Assembly: GCA_964573505.1 (NCBI GenBank) | Contig: CAZNMS010000190.1 | Coordinates: 1 to 14,887 of the forward strand | DNA length: 14,887 bases | Reading direction: 5' to 3' | DNA from: AM-0621 sp964573505 | Lineage (GTDB): Bacteria > Planctomycetota > Planctomycetia > Planctomycetales > Planctomycetaceae | Part shown: positions 5,522 through 12,631 of the stretch, piece after piece | Position numbering within the stretch: the first letter of the stretch is position 1 | Layout of the letters: every line of letters begins with the position of its first letter | Notes under the pieces: model-generated | Databases searched by the model: none | What the model was told of the DNA's origin: nothing | What the model saw: only the letters and a program-made list of their open reading frames with translations | Position numbers and translations under genes: made by a program

Positions 5522-8290
5522 ATGTCTGAAACTCGCCCCGATCCCGATGAGCTGTTGGCTCGCGTACAAGCAGAGGATGCTGTTGCTCGACGCGGGCGGC
5601 TCAAGATCTTCTTTGGATATGCAGCCGGGGTCGGGAAGACGTACTCGATGCTGCAAGCCGCGCGGCGCGAAGTGGCGGACAAGATCGACGTCGTTGTGGG
5701 TTACGTCGAGCCGCATGGAAGAGCGGAAACAGAGGCGCTGCTGAATGGGCTCGAATGCATCCCGTTTCTGCACGTGCCTTATCACGGCGTCACCGTTCGC
5801 GAGTTTGATCTTGATGCAGCGCTTGCTCGTCATCCGAAGCTGATCTTGGTCGACGAACTCGCTCATACGAATGCCGACGGAGCGCGACATTCAAAGCGCT
5901 GGCAAGATGTCGAAGAACTGCTCGACGCGGGCATCGACGTCTACACGACGCTCAATGTGCAACATGTCGAGAGCCTCAATGATGTCATCGCTCAGATCAC
6001 CGGCGTCGTTGTTCGCGAGACCTTGCCCGATGCGTTGCTCGAACGCGCGGATGAGATCGAACTGATCGACATCACTCCGGAAGAACTCACGCAACGCTTG
6101 CTCGAAGGCAAGATCTATCTCGCGCCACAAGCAGAACGAGCACTGGAAAACTTCTTCCAGAAGTCGAATCTCGTCGCGTTGCGCGAGATCTCATTGAGGC
6201 AGACCGCTCAGCGACTTTCACGCGATGTCGAAGCCGCGCGGCAGGCAAAGGACATCACCGCTCCGTGGGCGACGAATGAACGACTCTTGGTCTGTGTGGG
6301 ACCGAGTCCGACGACAGCGCGACTCATTCGATCGGCGAAACGCATGGCCGCAGCGTTCGGTGCCGAGTGGCTGGCGATCTCGGTCGCCAATCCTCAAGCG
6401 ATCGCGTCGACGACGGTTCGCGAGCACATCGCATCACACTTGCAGTTGGCTGATGAACTCGGAGCCGAGACGCATACGCTCATCGGCACCAACATCGCCG
6501 AGACGTTGCTGGAGTTCGCTCGTGCTCGCAACGTGACGAAGATCGTTGTCGGCAAGACGGCTCAACCATTGTGGCGGCGGGTTCTCATCGGAGGAGTGGT
6601 TGAAGAACTCTTAGAGCACAGCGGCGAAATCGACATCTATGTCATTCGCGGCGAAGACGAAGCTGTCGCATCACCGCGCCGCACTCCGCAAGAACGGCGA
6701 CGTGCTGATCGAGGCAACTGGGCCGAGTATCTCAAGACGATCGGCATCGTGGCGGCTAGCGGTTTGTTGAGCGAAGTCTTGCGCCGTTGCGGACTGGCCG
6801 AAGCGAACATCGTGATGGTGTTCTTGCTCGGTGTTGCCGTTGTCGCCGCGCGATTCGGCAGCGGGCCATCCATCATCGCGGCCATTGCAGCCGTGCTGGT
6901 GTTCGACTTCTTCTTTGTCCCGCCGCGTCTGACGTTCGCTGTTGCAGATGCTCAATACGTGCTGACGTTTGGCGTCATGCTCGTGATCGGCTTGATGATC
7001 AGTTCGCTCACGCATCGCATTCGTCAGCAGCTTGCGATTGCGAAGGATCAAGGTCGCCGGACAGCGGACCTCTTTCATCTGACGCGCCAACTCAGCGAGC
7101 TTGTTGGGAGCGAGTTCTTAGTCCTCACGGCGGGTCGGCAATTAGAGACGCTCTTCGATGGCGAGGTCGTCGTCTTTCTGTCGCACCCCGGAGGCCCGGT
7201 CAAACTGCGTTACGGCGAGCCATCGACGATCGCGGCGGTACCGGTGAATGCGGTCGTTGCAGAGTGGGTTGCAGAGCACAGTCAGGTCGCAGGTTACGGG
7301 ACCGATACGCTCCCGAATGCGACCGCGCTGTTCGTGCCGTTGGTCGGAACTCAGCAATGTTTTGGAGCAATCGGCGTTAGGCCAACGGACGCAGACCGGT
7401 TCCTTGATCCCGAACAACGTCGCCTGTTGGAAACGTGCGCGAGTCTCGTGGCACTCGCCATTGAACGCGATCACTCAGTGCTTGAGGCGCATGAAGCACT
7501 GCTCAAAGTGAAGACCGAGCAATTGCGAAACTCGTTGTTGAGTTCGGTCTCGCATGATCTGCGAACTCCGTTGGCGACGATTGCCGGGGCTGCATCGAGC
7601 CTGCGAGTCGACCGGCATCGCTTCTCGGATTCAGCCTGCGACGAACTGTTGCAGTGCATCGTCGAGGAATCGCAACGCTTCACTCGGCTGATCGACAACC
7701 TGCTCGACATGACGCGTTTGGAGTCCGGCGGCGTCACGATCAAACGCGAATGGAATGTGTTGGAAGAGATCGTCGGCTCGGCATTGGCTCGGACTCGCGA
7801 GCAACTCAAGCAACATCGAGTGACGACGAACCTGCCCGCAGATTTGCCGTTGGTGAATGTCGACGGAGTGCTGTTCGAGCAAGTCTTCGTGAACCTTCTG
7901 GAGAACGCCGCGAGATACACACCGCCTGGCAGCAACATTGAAGTCAGCGCTGCGATCGAGTCTGCATCGAGTTCATCTCGCTTCGTTCAAGGCAGACATG
8001 CCGCGAGCAACGAACTTCGAGACGCTCGCCGCATCGAACTTCGAGTGACCGACAATGGCCCCGGTCTACCAGCAGGCGATCCGCAGCGACTGTTTGAGAA
8101 GTTCGTCCGAGGCGAAGCGTCATCGCCGGACGGTCGTCGCGGTGTCGGACTGGGATTAGCGATCTGTCGAGCCATTGTTGAAGCTCACGGGGGAAACATT
8201 GTCGCTCGAAATCGTTCAAGTGGCGGTGCGGAGTTCGTCATCTCGCTGCCAATCACCGAGCCCCCTGTCACAATTCTGACAGACTCGTGA
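5522..8290 (+). CDS. kdpD: Osmosensitive K+ channel sensor histidine kinase KdpD
   Basis: KdpD senses potassium limitation and salt stress and controls KdpE phosphorylation. The 922-residue product is slightly longer than E. coli KdpD (894). Domains in order: an N-terminal KdpD domain with Walker A G-Y-A-A-G-V-G-K-T at 32-40 and the L-V-D-E-L-A-H-T-N segment; a universal-stress-protein-like domain (about 255-375); the DUF4118 four-helix membrane region (about 400-490); a GAF-like region (about 520-650); a HisKA domain with S-V-S-H-D-L-R-T-P and phospho-acceptor His678; and a HATPase domain with N-L-L-E-N-A-A-R-Y, D-N-G-P-G and G-V-G-L-G-L-A. A serine/arginine-rich stretch of about 20 residues between the N box and the D-N-G-P-G box is longer than usual. 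I prefer the ATG at 5522 to a TTG at 5510. It reaches its stop just before kdpE. Confidence 0.96.
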   Translation: MSETRPDPDELLARVQAEDAVARRGRLKIFFGYAAGVGKTYSMLQAARREVADKIDVVVGYVEPHGRAETEALLNGLECIPFLHVPYHGVTVREFDLDAALARHPKLILVDELAHTNADGARHSKRWQDVEELLDAGIDVYTTLNVQHVESLNDVIAQITGVVVRETLPDALLERADEIELIDITPEELTQRLLEGKIYLAPQAERALENFFQKSNLVALREISLRQTAQRLSRDVEAARQAKDITAPWATNERLLVCVGPSPTTARLIRSAKRMAAAFGAEWLAISVANPQAIASTTVREHIASHLQLADELGAETHTLIGTNIAETLLEFARARNVTKIVVGKTAQPLWRRVLIGGVVEELLEHSGEIDIYVIRGEDEAVASPRRTPQERRRADRGNWAEYLKTIGIVAASGLLSEVLRRCGLAEANIVMVFLLGVAVVAARFGSGPSIIAAIAAVLVFDFFFVPPRLTFAVADAQYVLTFGVMLVIGLMISSLTHRIRQQLAIAKDQGRRTADLFHLTRQLSELVGSEFLVLTAGRQLETLFDGEVVVFLSHPGGPVKLRYGEPSTIAAVPVNAVVAEWVAEHSQVAGYGTDTLPNATALFVPLVGTQQCFGAIGVRPTDADRFLDPEQRRLLETCASLVALAIERDHSVLEAHEALLKVKTEQLRNSLLSSVSHDLRTPLATIAGAASSLRVDRHRFSDSACDELLQCIVEESQRFTRLIDNLLDMTRLESGGVTIKREWNVLEEIVGSALARTREQLKQHRVTTNLPADLPLVNVDGVLFEQVFVNLLENAARYTPPGSNIEVSAAIESASSSSRFVQGRHAASNELRDARRIELRVTDNGPGLPAGDPQRLFEKFVRGEASSPDGRRGVGLGLAICRAIVEAHGGNIVARNRSSGGAEFVISLPITEPPVTILTDS

Positions 8291-8345
8291 ATGCGAAATG
8301 ACTCTTCCCGTCCTCTCCCTCGATCCCCTGATTTTCAAAAACGTC

Positions 8346-9041
8346 ATGTCGCACAAACCGCTCATTCTGCTGGTCGAAGACGAATCGCCCATTCGCAAAC
8401 TTCTCCGAGCCGCACTGCCCGACGACCAATATCGGCTCGTCGAAGCCGACTCGGGAAAGCTGGCGATCCGGCTTGCCGCCGAGCAACCGCCGGATGTGGT
8501 GCTGCTTGATCTCGGACTGCCGGACATCGACGGTCAGGACTTGCTCAAGCAACTTCGAGAATGGCTGACAGCTCCAATCATCGTGCTCTCCGCGCGCGAT
8601 CAAGAGGAGCAGAAGGTGCAGGCACTCGATGCTGGTGCCGACGACTACCTCACTAAGCCCTTCAGCACGAACGAACTGCTGGCACGAATTCGAGTCACCC
8701 TGCGACGAGCGCAACGCATCGGAACTTCGCCTCAATCGAGTCACTTCGAGCACGGCAACCTGCGTCTCGACCTCGCCGCTCGCCGAGTGTTTGTCAGCGA
8801 TGTTGAAGTGCATCTCACACCGCTGGAATACAAATTACTCATCACGATGACGCAGCACGTAGGCCGAGTCCTCACGCATCGCTTTCTCCTCAAAGAGATC
8901 TGGGGACCGCACGAAGTCGTCGAACCGCACAACCTGCGAGTGCTAATGGCCGCCCTGCGTCGCAAGATCGAACGCAACCCCACTCAGCCCGAGCACCTCG
9001 TGACCGAGCAAGGAGTCGGCTATCGCCTGCCCGCCGAGTAG
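8346..9041 (+). CDS. kdpE: KdpDE two-component response regulator KdpE
   Basis: KdpE is an OmpR/PhoB-type response regulator that activates kdp transcription when phosphorylated by KdpD. From the ATG at 8346 the protein has 231 residues (E. coli 225). The receiver domain shows acidic-pocket Glu11-Asp12, phospho-acceptor Asp55 in L-L-D-L-G-L-P-D, Ser82 in V-L-S-A-R, and Lys104 in D-Y-L-T-K-P-F. The C-terminal winged helix carries L-T-P-L-E-Y-K-L-L, the H-R-F-L-L-K-E-I-W-G segment and V-x-x-L-R-R-K-I-E. An in-frame ATG at 8298 would add 16 residues (M-T-L-P-V-L-S...) not typical of the family. Neither start has a strong ribosome binding site, and I chose 8346 because the receiver domain begins there. 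It follows kdpD by 55 nt (7 nt if 8298 is used). Confidence 0.93.
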   Translation: MSHKPLILLVEDESPIRKLLRAALPDDQYRLVEADSGKLAIRLAAEQPPDVVLLDLGLPDIDGQDLLKQLREWLTAPIIVLSARDQEEQKVQALDAGADDYLTKPFSTNELLARIRVTLRRAQRIGTSPQSSHFEHGNLRLDLAARRVFVSDVEVHLTPLEYKLLITMTQHVGRVLTHRFLLKEIWGPHEVVEPHNLRVLMAALRRKIERNPTQPEHLVTEQGVGYRLPAE

Positions 9042-9092
9042 GTCGTCTCTCTGCGGCTGAGACTGCTGCCCCGAAGACTTAGCCACTTAGTT

Positions 9093-9260
9093 TTGAAGGC
9101 GCACTACGACTTGTGCTTCCATCAACAGCACGAGCAAGACCCGCGCATCCGCGCGCTGATTTCCCTGCTGCAAGCTGCCAACTACCGCAGCCAATTGAGC
9201 GACCTACCGGGCTACGCCACCGAGCATGTGGGAAGCGTCGAAGTCGTTTCAGGAGTTTGA
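9093..9260 (+). pseudogene. C-terminal remnant of a molybdate-binding-type (COG1910-like) substrate-binding domain
   Basis: This frame reads A-H-Y-D-L-C-F-H ... D-P-R-I-R-A-L-I-S-L-L-Q-A-A-N-Y-R-S-Q-L-S-D-L-P-G-Y-A-T-E-H-V-G-S-V and ends at TGA 9258-9260. The pattern Y-D-L, then D-P-x-(I/V)-x-A-L, then F/Y-R-x-x-L-x-x-L-P-G-Y, then G-x-V is what I know from the C-terminal end of periplasmic-type molybdate-binding domains, often fused to a DNA-binding helix-turn-helix. Only about 55 residues remain. The frame is open back to the kdpE stop, but the sequence before 9093 shows no family pattern and there is no suitable start. It looks like the tail of a gene truncated when the kdp locus or its flank was rearranged. 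The family assignment is from memory of the motif and is moderately sure. Confidence 0.5.
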
Positions 9261-9294
9261 ATCCTGAATGCCCAGAACTCATCGCAAGGAGTTA

Positions 9295-9624
9295 CTAACT
9301 CTCAACCGTCTTAGGGACTTCCAATCGGCAGCAGCCGAGGTTGAGGTAGTCTTTGGCCGAGCCTCGAGCCTTCTGCAGCAGGTCGGTCCTTAAGCGGTAG
9401 TTGATGTAGCGACCATCGCGCTCGCGTTCGACGAGTTGCGCGTTTTTCAGAATGCCCAGATGGTGCGAGACGATCACCATCTCCAATTCGAGCGCGAGGC
9501 TGATGTCGGTCACGGTCATCTCGCCGTAACGCAGCGCGTCGATGATGCGTAGGCGAATCGGATCTCCAAGTGCTTTGAGCTGATCGGCACATGCTGGGGT
9601 CGGAAATGGTTCTACATCTGCCAC
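9295..9624 (-). CDS. ArsR/SmtB-family winged-helix transcriptional repressor
   Basis: The 109-residue protein is a metal- or metalloid-responsive repressor of the ArsR/SmtB type, which binds operator DNA as a dimer and releases it on ligand binding. The core is visible as Q-L-K-A-L-G-D-P-I-R-L-R-I-I-D-A-L, then the helix-turn-helix T-D-I-S-L-A-L-E-L-E-M-V-I-V-S-H-H-L-G-I-L, then the wing V-E-R-E-R-D-G-R-Y-I-N-Y-R-L. The classical alpha-3 E-L-C-V-C-D-L arsenite box is absent (E-M-T-V-T-D-I at that place). Cysteines occur instead at position 12 and as a pair at 98-99 near the C-terminus (G-C-C-R-L-E), a possible alternative ligand site. The start is a GTG at 9624 with only a weak ribosome binding site. 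It lies downstream of the ArsI-type fusion on the same strand. The true inducer cannot be read from the sequence. Confidence 0.88.
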   Translation of the reverse strand: MADVEPFPTPACADQLKALGDPIRLRIIDALRYGEMTVTDISLALELEMVIVSHHLGILKNAQLVERERDGRYINYRLRTDLLQKARGSAKDYLNLGCCRLEVPKTVES

Positions 9625-10010
9625 GATTTGGTCCGTGAATCGTCCTGTGAAATAGCCTCAAGCTCCGCGCATCCGAGCGGGCGGCGGAGCTTAGCGGACG
9701 ACTGACGCATTTCGCAGGGATTTGATGTTTCGGTCTCCGTTGGAAAATGGCCTCTTGGAGTGCGGTGATTCATCACCGCTTTCGTATTCGGCGGAGCCGT
9801 CTTCTTTCATCGCCAGTTCGAGCATCCGAGCTGAGGATCACTTCGAGTGTTATCCGTGTGAGAAACGCGGGCGCTGACATCCATACTCACACGGATCTGT
9901 CCCACACGGATCAATGCAGGGGCACTCCTTTTTTCGCGATATCGCCGGAGATCGCCACGTCTCAACAGGAACGGCGAAGAACTCGAAAATGCTCGGGATG
10001 GAATCCCAAG
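9625..10010. other. Intergenic region between the arsI-type gene and arsR
   Basis: The 386-bp stretch has no gene I can support. A plus-strand open frame that begins here runs antisense into the arsI-type gene and has no recognisable motif. The region contains the CACACGGAT repeats listed separately. The promoter of the arsR gene (minus strand) probably lies at 9625-9720, but I see no clear consensus boxes. Confidence 0.5.
9852..9911. repeat. Inverted and direct copies of CACACGGAT
   Basis: ATCCGTGTGAG at 9852-9862 and CTCACACGGAT at 9886-9896 are perfect 11-bp inverted repeats with a 23-nt spacer, and a third partial copy CACACGGAT follows at 9903-9911. On the minus strand they lie about 100-160 nt after the stop of the arsI-type gene and 230-290 nt before arsR. 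They could be a transcript-end hairpin, a regulator site or a repeat remnant. Confidence 0.5.
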
Positions 10011-11114
10011 CTACTTCTTCACGCCGCAGTGACTGACAGGCGCGTTGCTGGGAATCTCGACGAACAAGTCTTTGATGGCCGTCTGCTGAAGCGTCTCCCA
10101 GCGAGCTAGCGGCACGGTTGTTGGGAGACCTCGGTGCCAGGTGTAACCACTGTCGTCAGTCACGCTGGTGAATGGGCCTTTGAAGACCAGCACGCATGTC
10201 GCACCGCAATCGTGCTCGGGTCGATACGCGACGATCAACGTTTCTCGCAGAGGTTGTCCGTCATGCTCGAAGCACGCTCCCGAGCGAAACGTCGCGAGCT
10301 GCAGGTCGCGAAAGCCAGCCGCTTCGATCGCTCGCATCAACTCCTGACGAACCGGAGTGTGTTTCACGTAGGCCGCCGGGCCGGGCAGTTGCAACGTGCC
10401 GCTGACCGGAGCTTCGCTCGTCAAGACATGCACCGTCAGCTTGCCTCCGTCCTTGAGTGCCTCGAACGATTGAGCCAGTCGCGCGGCGATCACGTCATCT
10501 GCGATCGGTTCGTTGAACGTGCCGCGCAACAAGATCTCATCACACTTCGAGGCCGGCAGTTCGAACGGCGAATACATGCGATGCTGCCAAGCGACGACAT
10601 CATCAGCGGACGCGGCAGTTTCTTGGGCTGCGGTCTCAGCAGAAGCACCTTTGATGGTTTCTTGCGATTGCCCCGCGCCCCGGTGATCAATATCACCATC
10701 GAGGATATAGAACTCCCACAACCGCTGATCGAAGTCGTGCAGCCAGAACTTCGTTTGCTTCGCGTAACAACACTCGACGCCCTCTTCGCGTTTGGTGCTC
10801 AAGCCCGCGAGTTCAAGCCGTTCTTGCACTCCGACGAGCGTCTGCATGTCGGGGTAACGAAAGCCAAGATGATTGAGCGAGCCATGCTTCTCGGGAGCGT
10901 TCTGTGCGAGCGAAAGCACAACGGGCGGCGATTCGAGTTCGAACTTCGCATAGTCCGTGCGGGCCTTCGCCGGCGGCTGACCGAAGACTTTTGAGAAGTA
11001 CTCGACCGCACGCGGCAAGCTCGACACGTTGAGCGAGAGATGAAACCGAGTCGCGCCGGTTACTGATGTCGAAGCCGTAGTCGTTGCAGGCTCAGAGGCT
11101 GTTGCTGTTGTCAT
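10011..11114 (-). CDS. ArsI/CadI-type vicinal-oxygen-chelate protein fused to a methyltransferase-like half-domain
   Basis: Residues 22-141 match ArsI/CadI, the glyoxalase/dioxygenase-fold family that includes the Fe(II)-dependent C-As lyase cleaving methylarsenite and aromatic arsenicals. Candidate metal ligands are His25 (F-H-L-S-L-N-V), His82 (N-H-L-G) and Glu134 (L-W-E-F-Y). The vicinal Cys115-Cys116 pair in E-E-G-V-E-C-C-Y-A matches the trivalent-arsenic-binding pair. The ligand spacing (57, then 33, then 18 residues) follows that of characterised ArsI. An Ala/Glu-rich linker (about 142-175) leads to about 190 residues that look like the second half of a class I methyltransferase (D-E-I-L-L-R-G-T-F-N, D-G-G-K-L-T-V-H-V-L, A-A-G-F-R-D-L-Q-L). 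There is no SAM-binding glycine motif, and a short tail K-G-P-F-T-S-V-T-D-D-S-G follows. AAGGATC upstream supports the ATG at 11114. The substrate is inferred; cadmium binding is an alternative. Confidence 0.85.
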   Translation of the reverse strand: MTTATASEPATTTASTSVTGATRFHLSLNVSSLPRAVEYFSKVFGQPPAKARTDYAKFELESPPVVLSLAQNAPEKHGSLNHLGFRYPDMQTLVGVQERLELAGLSTKREEGVECCYAKQTKFWLHDFDQRLWEFYILDGDIDHRGAGQSQETIKGASAETAAQETAASADDVVAWQHRMYSPFELPASKCDEILLRGTFNEPIADDVIAARLAQSFEALKDGGKLTVHVLTSEAPVSGTLQLPGPAAYVKHTPVRQELMRAIEAAGFRDLQLATFRSGACFEHDGQPLRETLIVAYRPEHDCGATCVLVFKGPFTSVTDDSGYTWHRGLPTTVPLARWETLQQTAIKDLFVEIPSNAPVSHCGVKK

Positions 11115-11285
11115 GCAGATGATCCTTATGAAGTGCAGTTGATGATGAAGTTGTTCTTGTCTGAAAGTTGTTTTGGTCCTTCACGGCAATGAAAGAGCCG
11201 TTTGACTGTTTAACCGCGCCCCTCTGGGAAGCGCTTTTCTTGCCGCCGTCCGTGATCCAAAAAAGCGTTCCCCAGAGGGTCGCGG
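11115..11285. other. Gap between the MFS gene and the arsI-type gene
   Basis: This 171-bp gap holds most of palindromic element copy A (11208-11291) and, closer to the arsI-type gene, an AT-richer stretch of about 90 bp that may hold that gene's own promoter on the minus strand. I see no convincing -35/-10 pair. Confidence 0.4.
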
Positions 11286-11291
11286 TTAAAC
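11208..11291. repeat. Palindromic element copy A, at the 3' end of the MFS gene
   Basis: The 84-bp segment starts with GTTTAACCGCG and ends with CGCGGTTAAAC. Its arms (roughly 11208-11238 and 11259-11291) are near-perfect inverted repeats containing CCCTCTGGG and CCCAGAGGG, with runs of T and A near the apex. It is the same family as copy B (11938-12019), with a different loop. The outermost bases of the right arm supply the last Val codon and the TAA stop of the MFS gene read on the minus strand. Confidence 0.85.
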
Positions 11292-12626
11292 GACCTCATT
11301 TCTGACCGCGCGGACATACTCCGCGTCTGCGTCCTCCGGCTTCGGCACACGCACGATCCACGAGCCGATCGCCAGCACGAAACCGACGACCGCCAACGCT
11401 TGAAACGCGGCTTGATAGTTACCCGTCCGAGCCTGACATTCGGCCAACAGCTTCGGTCCCAATGCCGATGCCAACACGGTCAGCATCTGCGCGAAGCCTT
11501 GAATGCGACCGAGCTGACGTTGTCCGAAAGCGTGCCCCCAAATCGAAAAGAACAGCACGGTCGAGATTGCCCCGCCCACTCCCATGCAGACGCCATAAAT
11601 CGTGAGTTGAGTTTGAGCCCTGACATGCGGCAGCCAGAGCATGCATGCCGCTTGCAGCACGAGCCCGACTGTCTGCATCCGCGCGAGCGACACGTGCCGA
11701 CCGAGCCAACCGATCGGCAACTGCGCGATCAATCCTGCGATGCCACTGAGCGTGATCAAGTCGTAGTACGCCTGCGTCGGAAAGCCTTGCGACTGCAACA
11801 CCGATTGATTGAAGAGCGACAGTCCCGACGAGATCACCGCCATGTGCGAGATCGCCAGTCCAAACATCCAAAACGCCGGAGTCCGCATCGCGGCCACGAG
11901 CGTGAAGCCGATCTCGTGAGGGCTATCAACCGTTGACCGTTTAACCGCGACCCTCTGGGGAGCGCTGGGATTGGGATCGTCGCTCGGCAACGCGCTCCCC
12001 AGAGGGTCGCGGTTAAACGTGCTGCCATTCCCATCTTCAGCCGACGGCTCGCGAGTCAGCAGCAACGCCACCGGCAGCATGACTCCCAACAACAGCCAAC
12101 CCATCGCGCCCCAAACAGTTCGCCATTCCGCATCGCCGTATGGCTTCGCCCACTGAGCAGCCCCCGCAAACCCGAGCGACAGCACGACCGAGTAAACCGC
12201 CATCGGCAGGCTCACACCTTTGCGAAACCACTTGCCGACCATCGTGATGCTCAGGACCGACAACGCGCTTTGACCGAACCCGCGCGTGAGCGTGATCGCG
12301 ACCAGCAACGCGGTGTTGCCACTGAGTTGCGTCATCCACAACACGACGGCTCCGAGCAATCCCACAACGATCGTCAGCACACTTCGCAGTCCGACGCGAT
12401 CGATCAGCCAACCACATGGCAAGCAAAACAACCCGCCCAGCAACGTCGCCCAGAGATTGATGTCGCTGTATTCGACGCGCGACATCGAGAAGGCCGGATC
12501 TTTGAGCAATCGCTCGGTGATCATGCCCAGTCCATGAGTCCGCCCCGGCAACGTCGCGACCATCGCCATCGCCGCTACGATCACAATCACCCAACCGTAA
12601 GAGATGTGCCGCTTCCAAGAACTCAT
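11286..12626 (-). CDS. Major facilitator superfamily transporter with a palindromic element in its central loop
   Basis: The 446-residue protein has about twelve hydrophobic spans in two halves and begins with a span at residues 9-26 (Y-G-W-V-I-V-I-V-A-A-M-A). It resembles the OFA/monocarboxylate-like branch of the MFS, with G-W-L-I-D-R-V-G-L-R after span 2 as a motif-A-like loop and the T-R-G-F-G-Q-S-A segment. The substrate is unknown. Residues about 203-229, in the cytoplasmic loop between spans 6 and 7, are encoded wholly by palindromic element copy B and read R-D-P-L-G-S-A-L-P-S-D-D-P-N-P-S-A-P-Q-R-V-A-V-K-R. The C-terminus ends in the edge of copy A. The ATG lies 5 nt after the stop of the dioxygenase gene, so they are likely co-transcribed. 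The loop position suggests the transporter can still fold, but this is inferred. Confidence 0.87.
   Translation of the reverse strand: MSSWKRHISYGWVIVIVAAMAMVATLPGRTHGLGMITERLLKDPAFSMSRVEYSDINLWATLLGGLFCLPCGWLIDRVGLRSVLTIVVGLLGAVVLWMTQLSGNTALLVAITLTRGFGQSALSVLSITMVGKWFRKGVSLPMAVYSVVLSLGFAGAAQWAKPYGDAEWRTVWGAMGWLLLGVMLPVALLLTREPSAEDGNGSTFNRDPLGSALPSDDPNPSAPQRVAVKRSTVDSPHEIGFTLVAAMRTPAFWMFGLAISHMAVISSGLSLFNQSVLQSQGFPTQAYYDLITLSGIAGLIAQLPIGWLGRHVSLARMQTVGLVLQAACMLWLPHVRAQTQLTIYGVCMGVGGAISTVLFFSIWGHAFGQRQLGRIQGFAQMLTVLASALGPKLLAECQARTGNYQAAFQALAVVGFVLAIGSWIVRVPKPEDADAEYVRAVRNEVV
11938..12019. mobile_element. Palindromic element copy B, inserted in frame in the MFS gene
   Basis: Positions 11938-11965 and 11992-12019 are perfect 28-bp inverted repeats around a 26-nt loop. 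The outer ends are CGTTTAACCGCG and CGCGGTTAAACG, and the inner parts hold ACCCTCTGGGGAGCGC and its complement. The whole element is open in the MFS reading frame on the minus strand, because the TTAA of GTTTAAC is split across codons. It has no coding capacity of its own, so it resembles a MITE or an in-frame palindromic element such as the RPE of Rickettsia. I see no clear target-site duplication. Confidence 0.85.
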
Positions 12627-12631
12627 GATGC

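Noticed and set aside
10134..10994. A 286-codon plus-strand open frame opposite the arsI-type gene
   Set aside because: It lies wholly antisense to a gene with clear family motifs, has no domain pattern of its own, and its openness follows from the codon bias of the minus-strand gene.
11208..11291. Reading element copy A as a classical intrinsic terminator for the MFS gene
   Set aside because: The T and A runs are near the apex of the palindrome rather than after the stem, and the same palindrome occurs inside a coding region as copy B.
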